Below are positions 50,236 through 60,648 of a stretch of DNA of 64,000 bases, in pieces. The position numbers and the translations under genes are program-made. How positions within the stretch are numbered: position 1 is the first letter of the stretch; each line of letters opens with the position of its first letter. Source of the DNA: Stutzerimonas stutzeri (GTDB lineage: Bacteria; Pseudomonadota; Gammaproteobacteria; Pseudomonadales; Pseudomonadaceae); contig NZ_JAGQFP010000002.1 of assembly GCF_019090095.1 (NCBI RefSeq), positions 1,736,001 to 1,800,000 of the forward strand. Direction: 5' to 3'. The notes under the pieces are model-generated. The model did no database searches. It had not been told where the DNA came from and worked only from the letters and a program-made list of their open reading frames with translations.

Positions 50236-50706
50236 TCAGGCAGCGAGCAGACTGCGCAGCATCCAGGCAGTTTTCTCATGAATCTGCATGCGCTGGGTCA
50301 GGAGGTCAGCGGTGGGTTCGTCGCTGACCTTTTCCAGCAGCGGGAAGATGCCGCGGGCGGTCCGCACCACTGCCTCCTGCCCCTCTACCAACAGCTTGAT
50401 CATCTCTTCCGCGGACGGAATACCCTCCTGCTCCTTGATGGAGGACAGCTTGGCGTAGGCTGCGTAGGTTCCTGGAGCGGGAAAGCCGAGTGCGCGGATG
50501 CGCTCGGCGATGTCATCCACGGCAACTGCCAATTCGGTGTACTGGGTCTCGAACATGGTGTGCAGGGTGTTGAACATCGGGCCCGTCACGTTCCAGTGAA
50601 AGTTGTGCGTCTTCAGGTACAGCGTGTAGGTGTCGGCCAGCAGGCGGGACAAGCCGTCTGCGATGGCGGCGCGATCCTGTTCGGCAATACCGATATCAAT
50701 TTCCAT
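50236..50706 (-). CDS. dps: Dps family DNA-binding ferritin-like protein
   Basis: Dps forms a dodecamer that stores iron and protects DNA in starvation and oxidative stress. The 156-residue protein has the inter-subunit ferroxidase residues in [44 protein letters not shown]. The N-terminal tail is short and not lysine-rich, so DNA binding by a tail is less certain. The start at 50706 follows GGGAGAG; 16 upstream codons are non-conserved. Confidence 0.93.
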   Translation of the reverse strand: MEIDIGIAEQDRAAIADGLSRLLADTYTLYLKTHNFHWNVTGPMFNTLHTMFETQYTELAVAVDDIAERIRALGFPAPGTYAAYAKLSSIKEQEGIPSAEEMIKLLVEGQEAVVRTARGIFPLLEKVSDEPTADLLTQRMQIHEKTAWMLRSLLAA

Positions 50707-51075
50707 GTTGCTCTCCCGTTTGATGAGTCCACTAATAGTTATGCCAGAAAACAATTGCCCGTAGCGAGTGACGAGCTGTCGCCAGGCGTGATGTACTGAT
50801 TGGAAGCTTTCTGCCCAAGTCCGTTCAAATGGTGTTCGCTATCGGCTCGATTGCTTGCGCCTATAGCCGTCGGCTGCGTTGAATGGATTATGCAGATATA
50901 ATCCCGCGCTTGTGTCGGACGGCCGGTGTGCGCCGTACGGGAAGCGGGGCGCTTTGGCGCCGGTCGCTGCCGTAGATGCCGATGAGTAACACCCAGGCGG
51001 GGCAAGAAGCAGCCGTCTGCCCAGTCGCGAGTTCAGCGACCCAACGAATTCAAGATGCGAGAAGCGAACCTCACC
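50707..51075. other. Divergent region between dps and aspS with aspS -10
   Basis: This 369-base gap contains a perfect TATAAT (50897-50902) directed at aspS, without a good -35, which predicts an aspS leader of about 165 bases. No hairpin followed by T run or T-box-like sequence is seen, and no OxyR or other operator for dps could be recognised by eye. A short open frame from 50976 overlaps aspS and has no support. Confidence 0.45.
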
Positions 51076-52851
51076 ATGATGCGCAGCCACTATTGCGGCC
51101 AGTTGAACGAAAGCCTGGACGGCCAGGAAATCACTCTATGCGGCTGGGTTCATCGCCGCCGGGACCACGGCGGGGTGATCTTCCTCGATATTCGCGATCG
51201 TGAGGGGCTGGCCCAGGTCGTATTCGACCCGGATCGCGCCGAGACCTTTGCCACGGCAGACAAGGTGCGTAGCGAATACGTCGTCAAGATCACTGGCAAG
51301 GTTCGCCTGCGTCCGGCTGGGGCGGTCAACCCGAACATGGCGTCCGGTGCGATCGAAGTGCTGGGCTACGAGCTCGAAGTGCTGAACGAGGCGGAAACCC
51401 CGCCGTTCCCGCTGAATGAATACAGCGACGTCGGCGAGGAAACCCGTCTGCGCTATCGCTTCATCGACTTGCGCCGCCCGGAAATGGCGGAGAAGCTCAA
51501 GCTGCGTTCGCGCATCACCACCAGCATCCGTCGCTACCTGGACGAAAATGGCTTCCTCGACGTCGAGACGCCGATTCTTACCCGTGCCACGCCGGAAGGC
51601 GCGCGCGACTACCTTGTGCCTAGTCGCACCCATCCCGGCAGCTTCTTCGCGCTGCCCCAGTCACCCCAGCTGTTCAAGCAGCTGCTGATGGTTGCCGGCT
51701 TCGATCGCTACTACCAGATCGCCAAGTGCTTCCGTGACGAAGATCTGCGCGCCGACCGCCAGCCCGAATTTACCCAGATCGACATCGAGACCAGCTTCCT
51801 CAACGAGTCCGACATCATCGGCATCACCGAAGGCATGGTGCGCAAGCTGTTCAAGGAAGTACTGGGCGTCGAGTTCGGTGAGTTTCCGCACATGCCGTTC
51901 GAGGAGGCGATGCGTCGCTACGGCTCGGACAAGCCGGACCTGCGCATCCCGCTGGAGCTTGTCGATGTTGCCGACCAGCTGCAGGAAGTCGAGTTCAAGG
52001 TCTTCGCCGGCCCAGCCAACGATCCCAAGTGCCGTGTTGCCGCGCTGCGGGTGCCGGGCGGGGCGAGCGTGCCGCGCAAGCAGATCGACGACTACACCAA
52101 GTTCGTCGGCATCTACGGTGCCAAGGGCCTGGCCTACATCAAGGTCAACGAGCGCGCCAAGGGCGTCGAGGGCCTGCAGTCGCCGATCGTCAAGAACATT
52201 CCGGAAGACAAGCTGAACGTCATCCTCGATCGCGTCGGTGCGGTTGATGGCGACATCGTCTTTTTCGGCGCCGACAAGGCCAAGATTGTCTCTGAGGCGC
52301 TCGGCGCGCTGCGCATCAAGCTGGGCCATGACCTCAACCTCTTCACGTGCGAGTGGGCGCCGATGTGGGTCGTCGACTTCCCGATGTTCGAGGAGAACGA
52401 TGACGGTTCGCTCAGCGCGTTGCACCATCCGTTCACCGCGCCCAAGTGCACACCCGAAGAGCTTGAGGCCAATCCTGCCGCGGCGCTGTCGCGTGCGTAC
52501 GACATGGTGCTCAACGGTACCGAGCTGGGCGGTGGTTCCATTCGTATCCACCGCAAGGAAATGCAGCAGACCGTCTTCCGCATTCTCGGCATCGACGAAG
52601 CGGAGCAGAACGAGAAGTTCGGCTTCCTGCTCGATGCGCTGAAGTTTGGGGCACCGCCGCACGGCGGCCTGGCGTTCGGCCTTGATCGCCTGGTGATGCT
52701 GATGACCGGTGCACAATCGATCCGCGAAGTCATCGCCTTCCCGAAAACTCAGAGCGCAGCGGACGTCATGACCCAGGCGCCGGGTGCCGTGGATGCCAAG
52801 GCATTGCGCGAACTGCACATTCGCCTGCGCGAGCAGCCGAAAGCCGAATGA
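51076..52851 (+). CDS. aspS: Aspartyl-tRNA synthetase (Asp/Asn, nondiscriminating type)
   Basis: AspS charges tRNA-Asp; in pseudomonads lacking AsnRS the enzyme also charges tRNA-Asn and GatCAB completes the transamidation. The 591-residue protein has the anticodon-binding OB fold ([22 protein letters not shown]), class II motif 2 ([24 protein letters not shown]), a GAD domain and motif 3 ([16 protein letters not shown]). It closely matches P. aeruginosa AspS. The start at 51076 ([13 protein letters not shown]) is preferred. No gat genes lie in this window. Confidence 0.95.
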   Translation: MMRSHYCGQLNESLDGQEITLCGWVHRRRDHGGVIFLDIRDREGLAQVVFDPDRAETFATADKVRSEYVVKITGKVRLRPAGAVNPNMASGAIEVLGYELEVLNEAETPPFPLNEYSDVGEETRLRYRFIDLRRPEMAEKLKLRSRITTSIRRYLDENGFLDVETPILTRATPEGARDYLVPSRTHPGSFFALPQSPQLFKQLLMVAGFDRYYQIAKCFRDEDLRADRQPEFTQIDIETSFLNESDIIGITEGMVRKLFKEVLGVEFGEFPHMPFEEAMRRYGSDKPDLRIPLELVDVADQLQEVEFKVFAGPANDPKCRVAALRVPGGASVPRKQIDDYTKFVGIYGAKGLAYIKVNERAKGVEGLQSPIVKNIPEDKLNVILDRVGAVDGDIVFFGADKAKIVSEALGALRIKLGHDLNLFTCEWAPMWVVDFPMFEENDDGSLSALHHPFTAPKCTPEELEANPAAALSRAYDMVLNGTELGGGSIRIHRKEMQQTVFRILGIDEAEQNEKFGFLLDALKFGAPPHGGLAFGLDRLVMLMTGAQSIREVIAFPKTQSAADVMTQAPGAVDAKALRELHIRLREQPKAE

Positions 52852-52860
52852 TGATGGCCG

Positions 52861-52889
52861 GAGCCCAGGGAAACCTGGGCTCTTGGTTT
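52861..52889 (+). terminator. Hairpin terminator after aspS
   Basis: GAGCCCAGG and CCTGGGCTC form a perfect 9-bp stem around GAAA, followed by TTGGTTT. It is 10 bases past the aspS stop, within the 76-base gap before yebC. Confidence 0.75.
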
Positions 52890-52927
52890 AAGCAGATTGA
52901 AAAGTTGATCAAAAAGGGAGGCAGTTA

Positions 52928-53674
52928 ATGGCTGGGCATTCCAAATGGGCCAACATCAAGCATCGCAAGGGGCGTCAGGACGCCAAGCGCGGCAAGATTT
53001 TCACCAAGCTGATTCGCGAGCTGACCGTTGCCGCCAAGAGCGGGGCGATTCCTGCCGATAATCCGCGTCTGCGCCTGGCCGTTGACAAGGCCTTGGTCGC
53101 CAATATGTCGCGCGATGTGATCGATCGCGCCATCGCTCGCGGTGCCGGCAACAACGAAGCCGACAACGTCGTCGAACTGACCTACGAAGGCTATGCGCCG
53201 AGCGGTGTCGCGATCATCGTCGAAGCCATGACCGACAACCGCAACCGTACGGCGGCCGAAGTGCGCCATGCCTTCAGCAAGCACGGCGGCAACCTGGGCA
53301 CCGACGGTTCGGTGGCCTACATGTTCGATCGCAAGGGCCAGATCAGCTTCGCCGCGGGAGTGGACGAGGACGCACTGATGGAAGCGGCCCTCGAAGCGGG
53401 TGCCGACGATGTGGAAATGGGTGAGGATGGCTCGGCGCTGGTGTCCACCAGTTTCACCGAGTTCCACGCGGTCAACGAGGCGCTGAGCGCCGCCGGGTTC
53501 AAGGCTGAAGAGGCCGATATCGCGATGATTCCCTCGATCTCGGCGCCGCTCACCGATCTGGAAACCGCGCAGAAGGTATTGCGCCTGATCGATGCGCTGG
53601 AGGATCTGGATGACGTGCAGAACGTCTATCACAACGCGGAGATTCCAGACGAGATCATGGAACAGCTGGACTGA
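52928..53674 (+). CDS. pmpR: YebC/PmpR family transcriptional regulator
   Basis: A 248-residue member of the YebC family. [39 protein letters not shown] is the invariant N-terminus, followed by an RNH-like and a third domain. P. aeruginosa PmpR (PA0964) represses pqsR and thus quinolone signalling; other YebC proteins have been linked to translation. GGGAGG precedes the ATG. It is followed by ruvC after a 154-base gap that holds ruvC's promoter. Confidence 0.92.
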   Translation: MAGHSKWANIKHRKGRQDAKRGKIFTKLIRELTVAAKSGAIPADNPRLRLAVDKALVANMSRDVIDRAIARGAGNNEADNVVELTYEGYAPSGVAIIVEAMTDNRNRTAAEVRHAFSKHGGNLGTDGSVAYMFDRKGQISFAAGVDEDALMEAALEAGADDVEMGEDGSALVSTSFTEFHAVNEALSAAGFKAEEADIAMIPSISAPLTDLETAQKVLRLIDALEDLDDVQNVYHNAEIPDEIMEQLD

Positions 53675-53789
53675 TCCATCATGCGTTGCCCACAGCCGGA
53701 AGTGACCTCGGCGCGTCCGGCGTTTCGTTGGCGTTTTCGGCAGCTGTTCACGCTCGGTTATCTCGCTGGCCGCCATGCTTCGAGGTCCT

Positions 53790-53816
53790 TATACTGGCGG
53801 CTGGATAAATAGACAG
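53790..53816 (+). promoter_or_regulatory. ruvC promoter with overlapping LexA-type SOS box
   Basis: TATACT (53790-53795) with an 18-base spacer to a weak CTGGCC places the start near 53802. CTGGATAAATAGACAG at 53801-53816 matches CTGTATAAATATACAG at 14 of 16 positions, including the CTG-N10-CAG ends. An operator over the start site fits repression by LexA. Confidence 0.65.
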
Positions 53817-53828
53817 TATGGCGACGGC

Positions 53829-54353
53829 ATGACGCTTATTCTGGGGATTGACCCCGGTTCACGGATTACCGGCTACGGCGTGGTGAGGGATAACGGGCGC
53901 AGCTGCGAATACGTGGCCTCGGGATGCATCCGTACTGGCAGTGGCGAGCTGGCCGCCCGCCTGCAGGCTGTGTTCGTAGGCGTCAGCGAAGTGATTCGCC
54001 TTCATGGCCCGGTGACCATGGGTATCGAACAGGTGTTCATGGCGCGTAATGCCGATTCCGCCCTCAAGCTGGGCCAGGCGCGGGGCGCTGCGATCGTCGC
54101 CGCCGTCGGGCAGGGCCTGGATGTCGCTGAGTACACCGCCACACAGGTCAAACAGGCCATTGCCGGAACCGGTGGGGCCGATAAACAGCAGGTGCAGATG
54201 ATGGTGATGCACTTATTGAAATTGGTGCAAAAGCCGCAGATCGATGCATCGGACGCCCTGGCCATCGCCTTGTGCCATGCCCATCATCGGCAGAGCCTGA
54301 TTCCGCATGGCCTCTCGGGCGCCAAGCGGCGCGGTGGCCGCCTGCGCCTGTAG
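53829..54353 (+). CDS. ruvC: Crossover junction endodeoxyribonuclease RuvC
   Basis: RuvC resolves Holliday junctions as a dimer. The 174-residue RNase H-fold enzyme has catalytic Asp8 ([12 protein letters not shown]), the Glu in [10 protein letters not shown] and the two acidic residues in [15 protein letters not shown]. The start ATG at 53829 follows the SOS-like box directly. The ruvC-ruvA-ruvB order is the pseudomonad arrangement, and the three genes may form one operon, with 93 bases between ruvC and ruvA. Confidence 0.95.
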   Translation: MTLILGIDPGSRITGYGVVRDNGRSCEYVASGCIRTGSGELAARLQAVFVGVSEVIRLHGPVTMGIEQVFMARNADSALKLGQARGAAIVAAVGQGLDVAEYTATQVKQAIAGTGGADKQQVQMMVMHLLKLVQKPQIDASDALAIALCHAHHRQSLIPHGLSGAKRRGGRLRL

Positions 54354-54446
54354 CGGTCCATCGCTGTGATGTCGTTCTTCGCGTTCTGATGCCACCCGTT
54401 TATTCCGGCCGAAGCCGGGCATGCCGATCCTAGGAGAGCAGAGTTT

Positions 54447-55052
54447 GTGATTGGACGTTTGCGCGGCACCCTGGCTGAAAAACAGCCGCCCCACCTGATC
54501 GTCGACGTGAATGGGGTCGGCTATGAAGTCGAAGTGCCCATGACTACCCTGTATCGCCTGCCAGCAGTAGGCGAGCCGGTAACGCTGCATATTCATCTGG
54601 TGGTGCGCGAGGATGCCCAGCTGTTGTACGGCTTCTCGGATAAGCGCGACCGTGAGCTGTTTCGTGAGCTGATTCGCCTCAACGGCGTGGGCCCCAAGCT
54701 GGCGCTGGCCTTGATGTCAGGGCTGGAGGTCGACGAACTGGTGCGCTGTGTTCAGGCTCAGGACACCTCCGTGCTGGTCAAGATTCCCGGCGTGGGCAAG
54801 AAAACCGCCGAGCGTCTGCTGGTGGAACTCAAGGATCGCTTCAAGGCCTGGGAGAACATGCCGTCCATCGCAACGCTGGTGGTGGAACCCCAGAGAGCCG
54901 TGGCAGTCTCAAGCGCGGAGAACGATGCCGTCAGTGCCCTGATCTCGCTGGGCTTCAAGCCGCAAGAGGCCAGCCGTGCTGTATCCGCCGTACAGGGAGA
55001 CGATTTGAGCAGTGAAGACCTGATCCGCCGTGCACTCAAGGGAATGGTCTAG
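54447..55052 (+). CDS. ruvA: Holliday junction DNA helicase RuvA
   Basis: RuvA tetramers bind four-way junctions and recruit RuvB motors. The 201-residue protein starts with GTG ([15 protein letters not shown]) behind AGGAG-like AGGAGAGCAG. Domain I is an OB fold, domain II has helix-hairpin-helix motifs ([31 protein letters not shown]) and domain III binds RuvB ([15 protein letters not shown]). The stop and the ruvB GTG share a base. Confidence 0.95.
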   Translation: MIGRLRGTLAEKQPPHLIVDVNGVGYEVEVPMTTLYRLPAVGEPVTLHIHLVVREDAQLLYGFSDKRDRELFRELIRLNGVGPKLALALMSGLEVDELVRCVQAQDTSVLVKIPGVGKKTAERLLVELKDRFKAWENMPSIATLVVEPQRAVAVSSAENDAVSALISLGFKPQEASRAVSAVQGDDLSSEDLIRRALKGMV

Positions 55053-56104
55053 TGATCGAAGCAGATCGTCTGATTACCGCCACCGGTCGAGACCGCGAGG
55101 AGCAGTTCGACCGCGCCATTCGCCCGCTGAACCTGGCCGATTACATTGGGCAGCCTGTCGTGCGCGAGCAGATGGATCTCTTCATTCGTGCCGCCCGGGC
55201 GCGCAAGGAAGCGCTGGATCACACGCTTATCTTCGGTCCTCCAGGGCTCGGCAAGACTACGCTGGCCAACATCATCGCGCAGGAGATGGGGGTATCGATC
55301 AAGAGTACATCGGGGCCGGTGCTTGAGCGCCCGGGTGATCTCGCCGCGTTGCTGACCAATCTGGAGGAGGGCGACGTCCTCTTTGTCGACGAGATCCACC
55401 GGTTGTCGCCCATCGTCGAAGAGGTGCTCTATCCGGCGATGGAAGACTTCCAGCTCGACATCATGATCGGCGAGGGGCCCGCTGCGCGCTCGATCAAGCT
55501 CGACCTGCCGCCGTTCACGTTGGTCGGGGCAACGACCCGGGCCGGTATGTTGACCAATCCGCTGCGAGATCGCTTCGGTATCGTGCAGCGTCTGGAGTTC
55601 TACTCCACCGCTGATCTGGCCACCATCGTCGCGCGGTCGGCTGGCATTCTCGGCCTGCCCATAGAGGCCGAAGGCGCTGTCGAAATTGCGCGCCGGGCGC
55701 GGGGAACGCCACGCATCGCCAATCGCCTGCTACGGCGCGTTCGCGACTTCGCCGAGGTGCGCGGCAACGGGGAAATCACGCGTGGCACTGCCGACCTGGC
55801 GTTGAACATGCTCGACGTCGACGAGCGCGGCCTGGATCACCAGGATCGCCGCTTGCTACTGACGCTCATCGAGAAGTTCGACGGTGGGCCTGTGGGTATC
55901 GACAGTCTTGCCGCCGCGATCAGCGAGGAGCGTCATACCATCGAGGACGTGCTCGAGCCCTACCTCATTCAGCAGGGCTACATCATGCGTACCCCGCGCG
56001 GCCGGGTGGTCACGCGTCACGCCTATCTGCACTTCGGTTTGAACCTGCCGAAACGCATGGTTGAGCCGCCAATCGCCGACCTTTTCAGTGGCGATATGGA
56101 TTGA
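55052..56104 (+). CDS. ruvB: Holliday junction branch migration helicase RuvB
   Basis: RuvB is the AAA+ hexameric motor that drives branch migration. The 350-residue protein has Walker [11 protein letters not shown], Walker [11 protein letters not shown], the sensor and arginine-finger regions ([16 protein letters not shown]) and a C-terminal winged helix ([12 protein letters not shown]). GTG start overlaps the ruvA stop by one base. ybgC begins 50 bases after its stop. Confidence 0.96.
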   Translation: MIEADRLITATGRDREEQFDRAIRPLNLADYIGQPVVREQMDLFIRAARARKEALDHTLIFGPPGLGKTTLANIIAQEMGVSIKSTSGPVLERPGDLAALLTNLEEGDVLFVDEIHRLSPIVEEVLYPAMEDFQLDIMIGEGPAARSIKLDLPPFTLVGATTRAGMLTNPLRDRFGIVQRLEFYSTADLATIVARSAGILGLPIEAEGAVEIARRARGTPRIANRLLRRVRDFAEVRGNGEITRGTADLALNMLDVDERGLDHQDRRLLLTLIEKFDGGPVGIDSLAAAISEERHTIEDVLEPYLIQQGYIMRTPRGRVVTRHAYLHFGLNLPKRMVEPPIADLFSGDMD

Positions 56105-56127
56105 GAAAAAATCTTTGTTTCACCCGA

Positions 56128-56156
56128 TTGGCATTTGCAGGGCCTGGCACTAGTAT
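56128..56156 (+). promoter_or_regulatory. Candidate sigma-70 promoter overlapping the ybgC start codon
   Basis: TTGGCA (56128-56133), 17 bases and TAGTAT (56151-56156) are a good match to consensus. The -10 overlaps the ATG at 56155 of ybgC. A start 6-9 bases downstream would lie inside ybgC, so the transcript would lack the usual initiation codon, or would serve tolQ and later genes. Confidence 0.55.
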
Positions 56157-56598
56157 GCGCGCGGAATCACATGCTCAACCGTTTCTCCACCGGTGTCGTG
56201 TCTATTACGAAGACACCGATGCGGGCGGTATCGTTTATTACGTCAATTATCTCAAGTTCATGGAGCGGGCCCGTACCGAGCGGTTGCGCAGCCTGGGGTT
56301 CGCCCAGTCGCAGCTGGTTGGTGAAGACCTGCTTTTTGTCGTGCATTCCAGCGAAGCGCGATACCACGCACCGGCCAGGCTGGACGATGAGTTGCTGGTG
56401 TCGGCTGAAGTGATAGAAATGAAGCGCGCAAGCCTGCGATTCAAGCAGCAGGTGCGGCGAGCGAAGGATGATGTGCTGCTCTGCGAAGGGCAGTTCGTGG
56501 TGGCCTGTGTGCGCACCGAGAGTTTGAAACCCCGTTCCATTCCCGAAGGGCTGCGAGCAGCTTTCGCCGGGTCGGGCCTACCCCCTGCAGGAGAGTAA
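56155..56598 (+). CDS. ybgC: Acyl-CoA thioesterase YbgC
   Basis: YbgC is a hotdog-fold thioesterase associated with the Tol-Pal system and phospholipid metabolism. The 147-residue protein has the conserved [30 protein letters not shown] segment with the catalytic Asp. The start at 56155 is chosen because no other in-frame ATG, GTG or TTG occurs before that motif, except a TTG at 56101 adding 18 residues. It lacks a Shine-Dalgarno. tolQ follows directly. Confidence 0.9.
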   Translation: MRAESHAQPFLHRCRVYYEDTDAGGIVYYVNYLKFMERARTERLRSLGFAQSQLVGEDLLFVVHSSEARYHAPARLDDELLVSAEVIEMKRASLRFKQQVRRAKDDVLLCEGQFVVACVRTESLKPRSIPEGLRAAFAGSGLPPAGE

Positions 56599-56600
56599 GC

Positions 56601-57293
56601 GTGGAAGCCAACGTCGATCATATGTCCATGTGGAGCCTGATCAGCAATGCCAGCTTTGTGGTTCAGTTGGTGATGCTGATTCTGGTAGGCGCCTCGGTGA
56701 TGTCGTGGATCCTGATTTTCCAGCGCGGCGCCATGCTTCGTGCCGCCAAGCGTTCGCTGGATGCCTTCGAGGAGCGCTTCTGGTCCGGAATCGACCTGTC
56801 CAAGCTTTACCGGCAAGCTGGCAGCAACCCTGATCCCGATTCGGGTGTGGAGCAGATCTTCCGTGCCGGATTCAAGGAATTTTCCCGTCTGCGCCAGCAG
56901 CAGGGCGTAGATCCAGACGCGGTGATGGATGGTGTCAACCGCGCCATGCGAGTGGCTATCTCGCGCGAGGAAGAGAAGCTCGAACAGAGCCTGCCATTCC
57001 TGGCAACTGTCGGTTCCACCAGCCCCTATATCGGTCTGTTCGGTACCGTTTGGGGCATCATGAACTCGTTCCGCGGCCTGGCGCAGGTGCAGCAGGCGAC
57101 CCTGGCGACCGTGGCCCCCGGCATTGCCGAAGCGCTGATCGCTACCGCCATCGGTCTGTTCGCCGCAATTCCTGCGGTCATCGCCTACAACCGCTTCTCG
57201 GCGCGTGGTGAGATGCTCATCGGTCGCTATTACACCTTTGCCGATGAATTCCAGGCGATTCTGCACCGCAAAGTTCACACCACTGAAGATTGA
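56601..57293 (+). CDS. tolQ: Tol-Pal system proton channel protein TolQ
   Basis: TolQ is the membrane part of the TolQR motor that energises TolA for outer-membrane constriction in division. The 230-residue protein has three transmembrane segments (about 16-37, 134-155 and 168-190). LATVGSTSPYIGLFGTVWGIMNSFRGLA carries the conserved Thr/Pro of the second helix. GTG start follows AGGAGAG; two bases separate it from ybgC. Confidence 0.94.
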   Translation: MEANVDHMSMWSLISNASFVVQLVMLILVGASVMSWILIFQRGAMLRAAKRSLDAFEERFWSGIDLSKLYRQAGSNPDPDSGVEQIFRAGFKEFSRLRQQQGVDPDAVMDGVNRAMRVAISREEEKLEQSLPFLATVGSTSPYIGLFGTVWGIMNSFRGLAQVQQATLATVAPGIAEALIATAIGLFAAIPAVIAYNRFSARGEMLIGRYYTFADEFQAILHRKVHTTED

Positions 57294-57304
57294 GGCCGCA
57301 GGCC

Positions 57305-57757
57305 ATGGCTAGAATTCGCAACAGACGCAAACCTGTCGCTGAAATGAACGTGGTTCCCTACATCGACGTGATGCTGGTGCTATTGGTCATTTTCATGGTG
57401 ACCGCGCCGATGCTCAATCAGGGTGTAAAGGTCGATCTGCCGAAGGTCAGCAGCGAGGTCCTGCCTCAGGATAACGATGCGCGCGTACTGACCATCTCGA
57501 TCAAAGCCGACAAAACCTACTACTGGAACATGGGCTCCGAGGTCGACACGGACACCGTTCAGGACAAGGCGCTGACCCTCGGCGAGATGACCAAGGCGGT
57601 GACCGCGATCATGAACCAGAACCGCAGCCAGGGTAAGCAGGTGCAGGTATTCGTACGCGGCGACAAGGCAGTGGACTATGGTTCGGTGATGGCCGCCATG
57701 GGAGGGCTGCAGGAAGCAGGCGTAGGTAATGTCGGCCTGATAACCGAGGCGCCGTGA
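57305..57757 (+). CDS. tolR: Tol-Pal system protein TolR
   Basis: The 150-residue TolR has one N-terminal helix with the proton-conducting Asp in PYIDVMLVLLVIFMV and a periplasmic ExbD-like domain. The ATG at 57305 starts MARIRNRRKPVAEMNVV; a start 5 codons upstream is less likely. It overlaps tolA by one base. Confidence 0.93.
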   Translation: MARIRNRRKPVAEMNVVPYIDVMLVLLVIFMVTAPMLNQGVKVDLPKVSSEVLPQDNDARVLTISIKADKTYYWNMGSEVDTDTVQDKALTLGEMTKAVTAIMNQNRSQGKQVQVFVRGDKAVDYGSVMAAMGGLQEAGVGNVGLITEAP

Positions 57758-58788
57758 TGCCACGTCCGGAACGTTCGCGCTCGGAAAGTCTTTATTGGCC
57801 CACGATTCTGGCGGTTGGGCTGCACGTCATCATTTTCGGAATGCTCTTCGTCAGCTTCGCCATGACACCGGAGCTGCCGCCTTCCAAGCCCATCGTTCAG
57901 GCGACGTTGTACCAGCTCAAATCTCAAAGCCAGGCCAAGACGCAGACCAATCAGAAGATTGCCGGCGAGGCGAAGAAGACGGCTGCCAAGCAGTACGAAA
58001 CCGAGCAGATGGAGCAACGCAAGGTCGAGCAGCAAAAGCAGGCTGCCGCTAAAGCTGCGGAACAAAAAAAGGCTGATGAGGCTCGAAAGGCCGAGGCAGC
58101 GAAGGCTGAGGCCGCCCAAAAGGCAGCCGAGGCCAAGAAGGCCGAAGCCGCCAAGCAGGCCGAGCAGAAGAAACAGGCCGATATCGCCAAGAAGAAGGCC
58201 GCCGACGAGGCAGCGAAAAAGAAAGCGGCCGAAGAGGCGGAAAAGAAAAAGGCTGCCGAGGAAGCGAAGAAAAAAGCGGCTGCCGAGCAGGCCAAGAAAA
58301 AGGCGGCGGAAGACGCCAAGAAGAAGGCCGCTGCGGAAGCAGCGAAGAAAAAAGCTGCCGAAGAGGCGAAGAAGAAGGCCGCCGCCGAGGCCGCGCGTAA
58401 GGCAGCCGAAGACAAGAAGGCACAAGCGCTGGCCGAGTTGTTGTCTGACGATACCGAGCGGCAGCAAGCCATGGCTGATACCCAGGGTGATCAGGTGGCC
58501 GGTAATTTCGATGATCTGATCCGCCTGCGCGCGGCAGAAGGTTGGAGTCGACCGCCCTCGGCACGTAACAACATGTCGGTTACGCTGCAGGTCAACATGT
58601 TGCCGGACGGCACTATCACCTCCGTCACTGTTTCACGTTCAAGCGGCGATGCGCCATTCGACAATTCGGCGGTCGCAGCAGTTAAGAATATCGGTCGGCT
58701 GACCGAGATGCAGGGCCTCTCTGCCCAGGATTTCCAGCCGTATCGCTCGTTCAAGATGACATTTACGCCTGAGGATCTAGCGTTGTGA
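57757..58788 (+). CDS. tolA: Tol-Pal system protein TolA
   Basis: TolA spans the periplasm and links TolQR to Pal/TolB. The 343-residue protein has a membrane anchor at about 11-35 ([21 protein letters not shown]), a long central region (about 75-225) made almost only of Ala, Lys and Glu in repeats such as [19 protein letters not shown], expected to form an extended helix, and a C-terminal globular domain ([18 protein letters not shown]). ATG 57757 overlaps the tolR stop; a GTG one codon upstream is possible. Confidence 0.93.
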   Translation: MPRPERSRSESLYWPTILAVGLHVIIFGMLFVSFAMTPELPPSKPIVQATLYQLKSQSQAKTQTNQKIAGEAKKTAAKQYETEQMEQRKVEQQKQAAAKAAEQKKADEARKAEAAKAEAAQKAAEAKKAEAAKQAEQKKQADIAKKKAADEAAKKKAAEEAEKKKAAEEAKKKAAAEQAKKKAAEDAKKKAAAEAAKKKAAEEAKKKAAAEAARKAAEDKKAQALAELLSDDTERQQAMADTQGDQVAGNFDDLIRLRAAEGWSRPPSARNNMSVTLQVNMLPDGTITSVTVSRSSGDAPFDNSAVAAVKNIGRLTEMQGLSAQDFQPYRSFKMTFTPEDLAL

Positions 58789-60086
58789 TCAATTACCTTC
58801 GAGGTTTCACTGTCCTTCTCCTGTTAGTGCTGGGCACCGCCATGGCTCAGGAGAAGAACATCGTCGTTACCAGTGGCGCCGATCGTGCGATTCCGATTGC
58901 CGTGGTGCCGTTCGGCTGGCAGGGCGGCACGGTGCTGCCGGAGGACATGGCCGAGATCGTCGGCAACGACATGCGCAACACCGGGATCTTCCAGCCTATT
59001 CCCAAGCAGAACATGATTAGCATGCCCAGCAGCGGCAGCGAGATTATCTTCCGGGACTGGAAAGCGCTGGGCGCGCAATACGTCATGGTCGGCAATATCA
59101 CGCCGTCGGCTGGCAAGCTGCAGATTCGCTACGAGTTGTTCAACGTCGCCACCGAGCAGCAGGTCATGACCGGCACCGTGGGAGGCAGCCAGGATCAATT
59201 GCGCGACATGGCCCATTACGCGGCCGATCAGGCTTTCGAGAAACTGACCGGTATCAAGGGCGCGTTCTCCACGCGACTGCTTTACGTTACGGTCGAGCGT
59301 CTCGGTGGCGCGAACACCCGCTATACCTTGCAGCGTTCCGACTATGACGGTGCGCGTGCGGTGACATTGCTGCAGTCCCGCGAACCTATCCTGTCGCCGC
59401 GCTATTCGCCGGACGGGCGTCGTATCGCCTATGTCTCGTTCGAGCAGAAGCGCCCGCGTATCTTCATGCAGCATATTGATACCGGCCGTCGCGAGCAGAT
59501 CACCAATTTCGAGGGGCTCAATGGCGCGCCGGCGTTCTCGCCCGACGGCAATCGCCTGGCATTCGTGCTGTCGAAGGACGGCAACCCGGAGATTTACGTC
59601 ATGGACCTGGGCTCGCGCCAGCTCCAGCGCCTGACCAACCATTACGCCATCGATACCGAGCCGTTCTGGGGTGCCGATGGTCAGACCATCTACTTCACGT
59701 CCGACCGCGCCGGCAAGCCGCAGATCTACAAGCAGCGCCTGGGTAGCAACAATGCCGAACGGGTGACGTTCGTCGGCAACTACAACGCCAACCCGAAACT
59801 ATCGGCAGATGAAAAGACTCTTGTGATGATCCATCGTCAGGAGGGCTACACCAACTTCAAGGTCGCTGCGCAGGATCTTCAGCGTGGCAACCTGAGGTTG
59901 CTGTCGGATACCAGTTTAGATGAGTCGCCCACTGTTGCGCCTAATGGCACCATGCTAATCTACGCGACCCGCCAGCAGGGCCGGGGAGTCTTGATGCTCG
60001 TATCGATCAACGGTCGAGTTAGGCTCCCGCTTCCTACTGCTCAAGGCGAAGTCCGTGAGCCATCGTGGTCCCCTTACCTGAACTGA
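58785..60086 (+). CDS. tolB: Tol-Pal system beta propeller protein TolB
   Basis: TolB is a periplasmic protein with a signal peptide ([21 protein letters not shown]), an N-terminal domain and a six-bladed WD-like beta propeller of repeated SPDG-type strands ([33 protein letters not shown]). It binds Pal. The 433-residue protein starts with GTG overlapping the tolA stop by 4 bases. oprL follows after a 49-base gap. Confidence 0.94.
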   Translation: MINYLRGFTVLLLLVLGTAMAQEKNIVVTSGADRAIPIAVVPFGWQGGTVLPEDMAEIVGNDMRNTGIFQPIPKQNMISMPSSGSEIIFRDWKALGAQYVMVGNITPSAGKLQIRYELFNVATEQQVMTGTVGGSQDQLRDMAHYAADQAFEKLTGIKGAFSTRLLYVTVERLGGANTRYTLQRSDYDGARAVTLLQSREPILSPRYSPDGRRIAYVSFEQKRPRIFMQHIDTGRREQITNFEGLNGAPAFSPDGNRLAFVLSKDGNPEIYVMDLGSRQLQRLTNHYAIDTEPFWGADGQTIYFTSDRAGKPQIYKQRLGSNNAERVTFVGNYNANPKLSADEKTLVMIHRQEGYTNFKVAAQDLQRGNLRLLSDTSLDESPTVAPNGTMLIYATRQQGRGVLMLVSINGRVRLPLPTAQGEVREPSWSPYLN

Positions 60087-60135
60087 TGCGGTACAACGCT
60101 TTACCTAACCAAAAACACACCTGGGGTTGTTACAC

Positions 60136-60642
60136 ATGGAAATGCTGAAATTCGGTAAGTTCGCTGCGCTGGCTCTGGCGATGGCTGTCGCTGTTGGTTG
60201 TTCGTCCAAAGGCGGCGACGACTCGGGCGAAGGTTCGTCGGCTATCGATCCGAACGCTGGCTACGGTGCTGACAGCGGCGCTGTCGACGGCAGCATGAGC
60301 GGCGAAGAAGCTGCCCTGCGCGCCATCACCACCTTCTACTTCGAGTACGACAGTTCCGACCTGAAGCCAGAAGCCATGCGCGCTCTGGACGTTCATGCCA
60401 AGGACCTGAAGTCCGCCGGCAATCGTGTCGTTCTGGAAGGCCACACCGACGAGCGCGGTACCCGCGAGTACAACATGGCTCTGGGCGAGCGTCGTGCGAA
60501 AGCCGTTCAGCGCTACCTGGTTCTGCAGGGCGTATCCCCTGCGCAGCTGGAACTGGTTTCCTACGGTGAAGAGCGTCCGGTTGCCATGGGCAACGACGAG
60601 CAGTCCTGGGCTCAGAACCGCCGCGTTGAGCTGCGTAAGTAA
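60136..60642 (+). CDS. oprL: Peptidoglycan-associated lipoprotein OprL/Pal
   Basis: Pal anchors the outer membrane to peptidoglycan. The 168-residue lipoprotein has a signal peptide ending in VAVGC (lipid cysteine about residue 22) and an OmpA-like domain with [18 protein letters not shown] and the DAP-binding segment [20 protein letters not shown]. It matches P. aeruginosa OprL very closely. The ATG at 60136 begins [15 protein letters not shown]. Confidence 0.96.
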   Translation: MEMLKFGKFAALALAMAVAVGCSSKGGDDSGEGSSAIDPNAGYGADSGAVDGSMSGEEAALRAITTFYFEYDSSDLKPEAMRALDVHAKDLKSAGNRVVLEGHTDERGTREYNMALGERRAKAVQRYLVLQGVSPAQLELVSYGEERPVAMGNDEQSWAQNRRVELRK

Positions 60643-60648
60643 TAAGCC

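Noticed and set aside
50976..51203. 75-residue frame upstream of aspS
   Set aside because: It overlaps the aspS start in another frame and has a weak ribosome-binding site; likely leader sequence only.
58020..58430. Repetitive AAG/GCC-rich stretch as a DNA repeat element
   Set aside because: It is the coding region of TolA's Ala/Lys/Glu helical domain, not a separate repeat.
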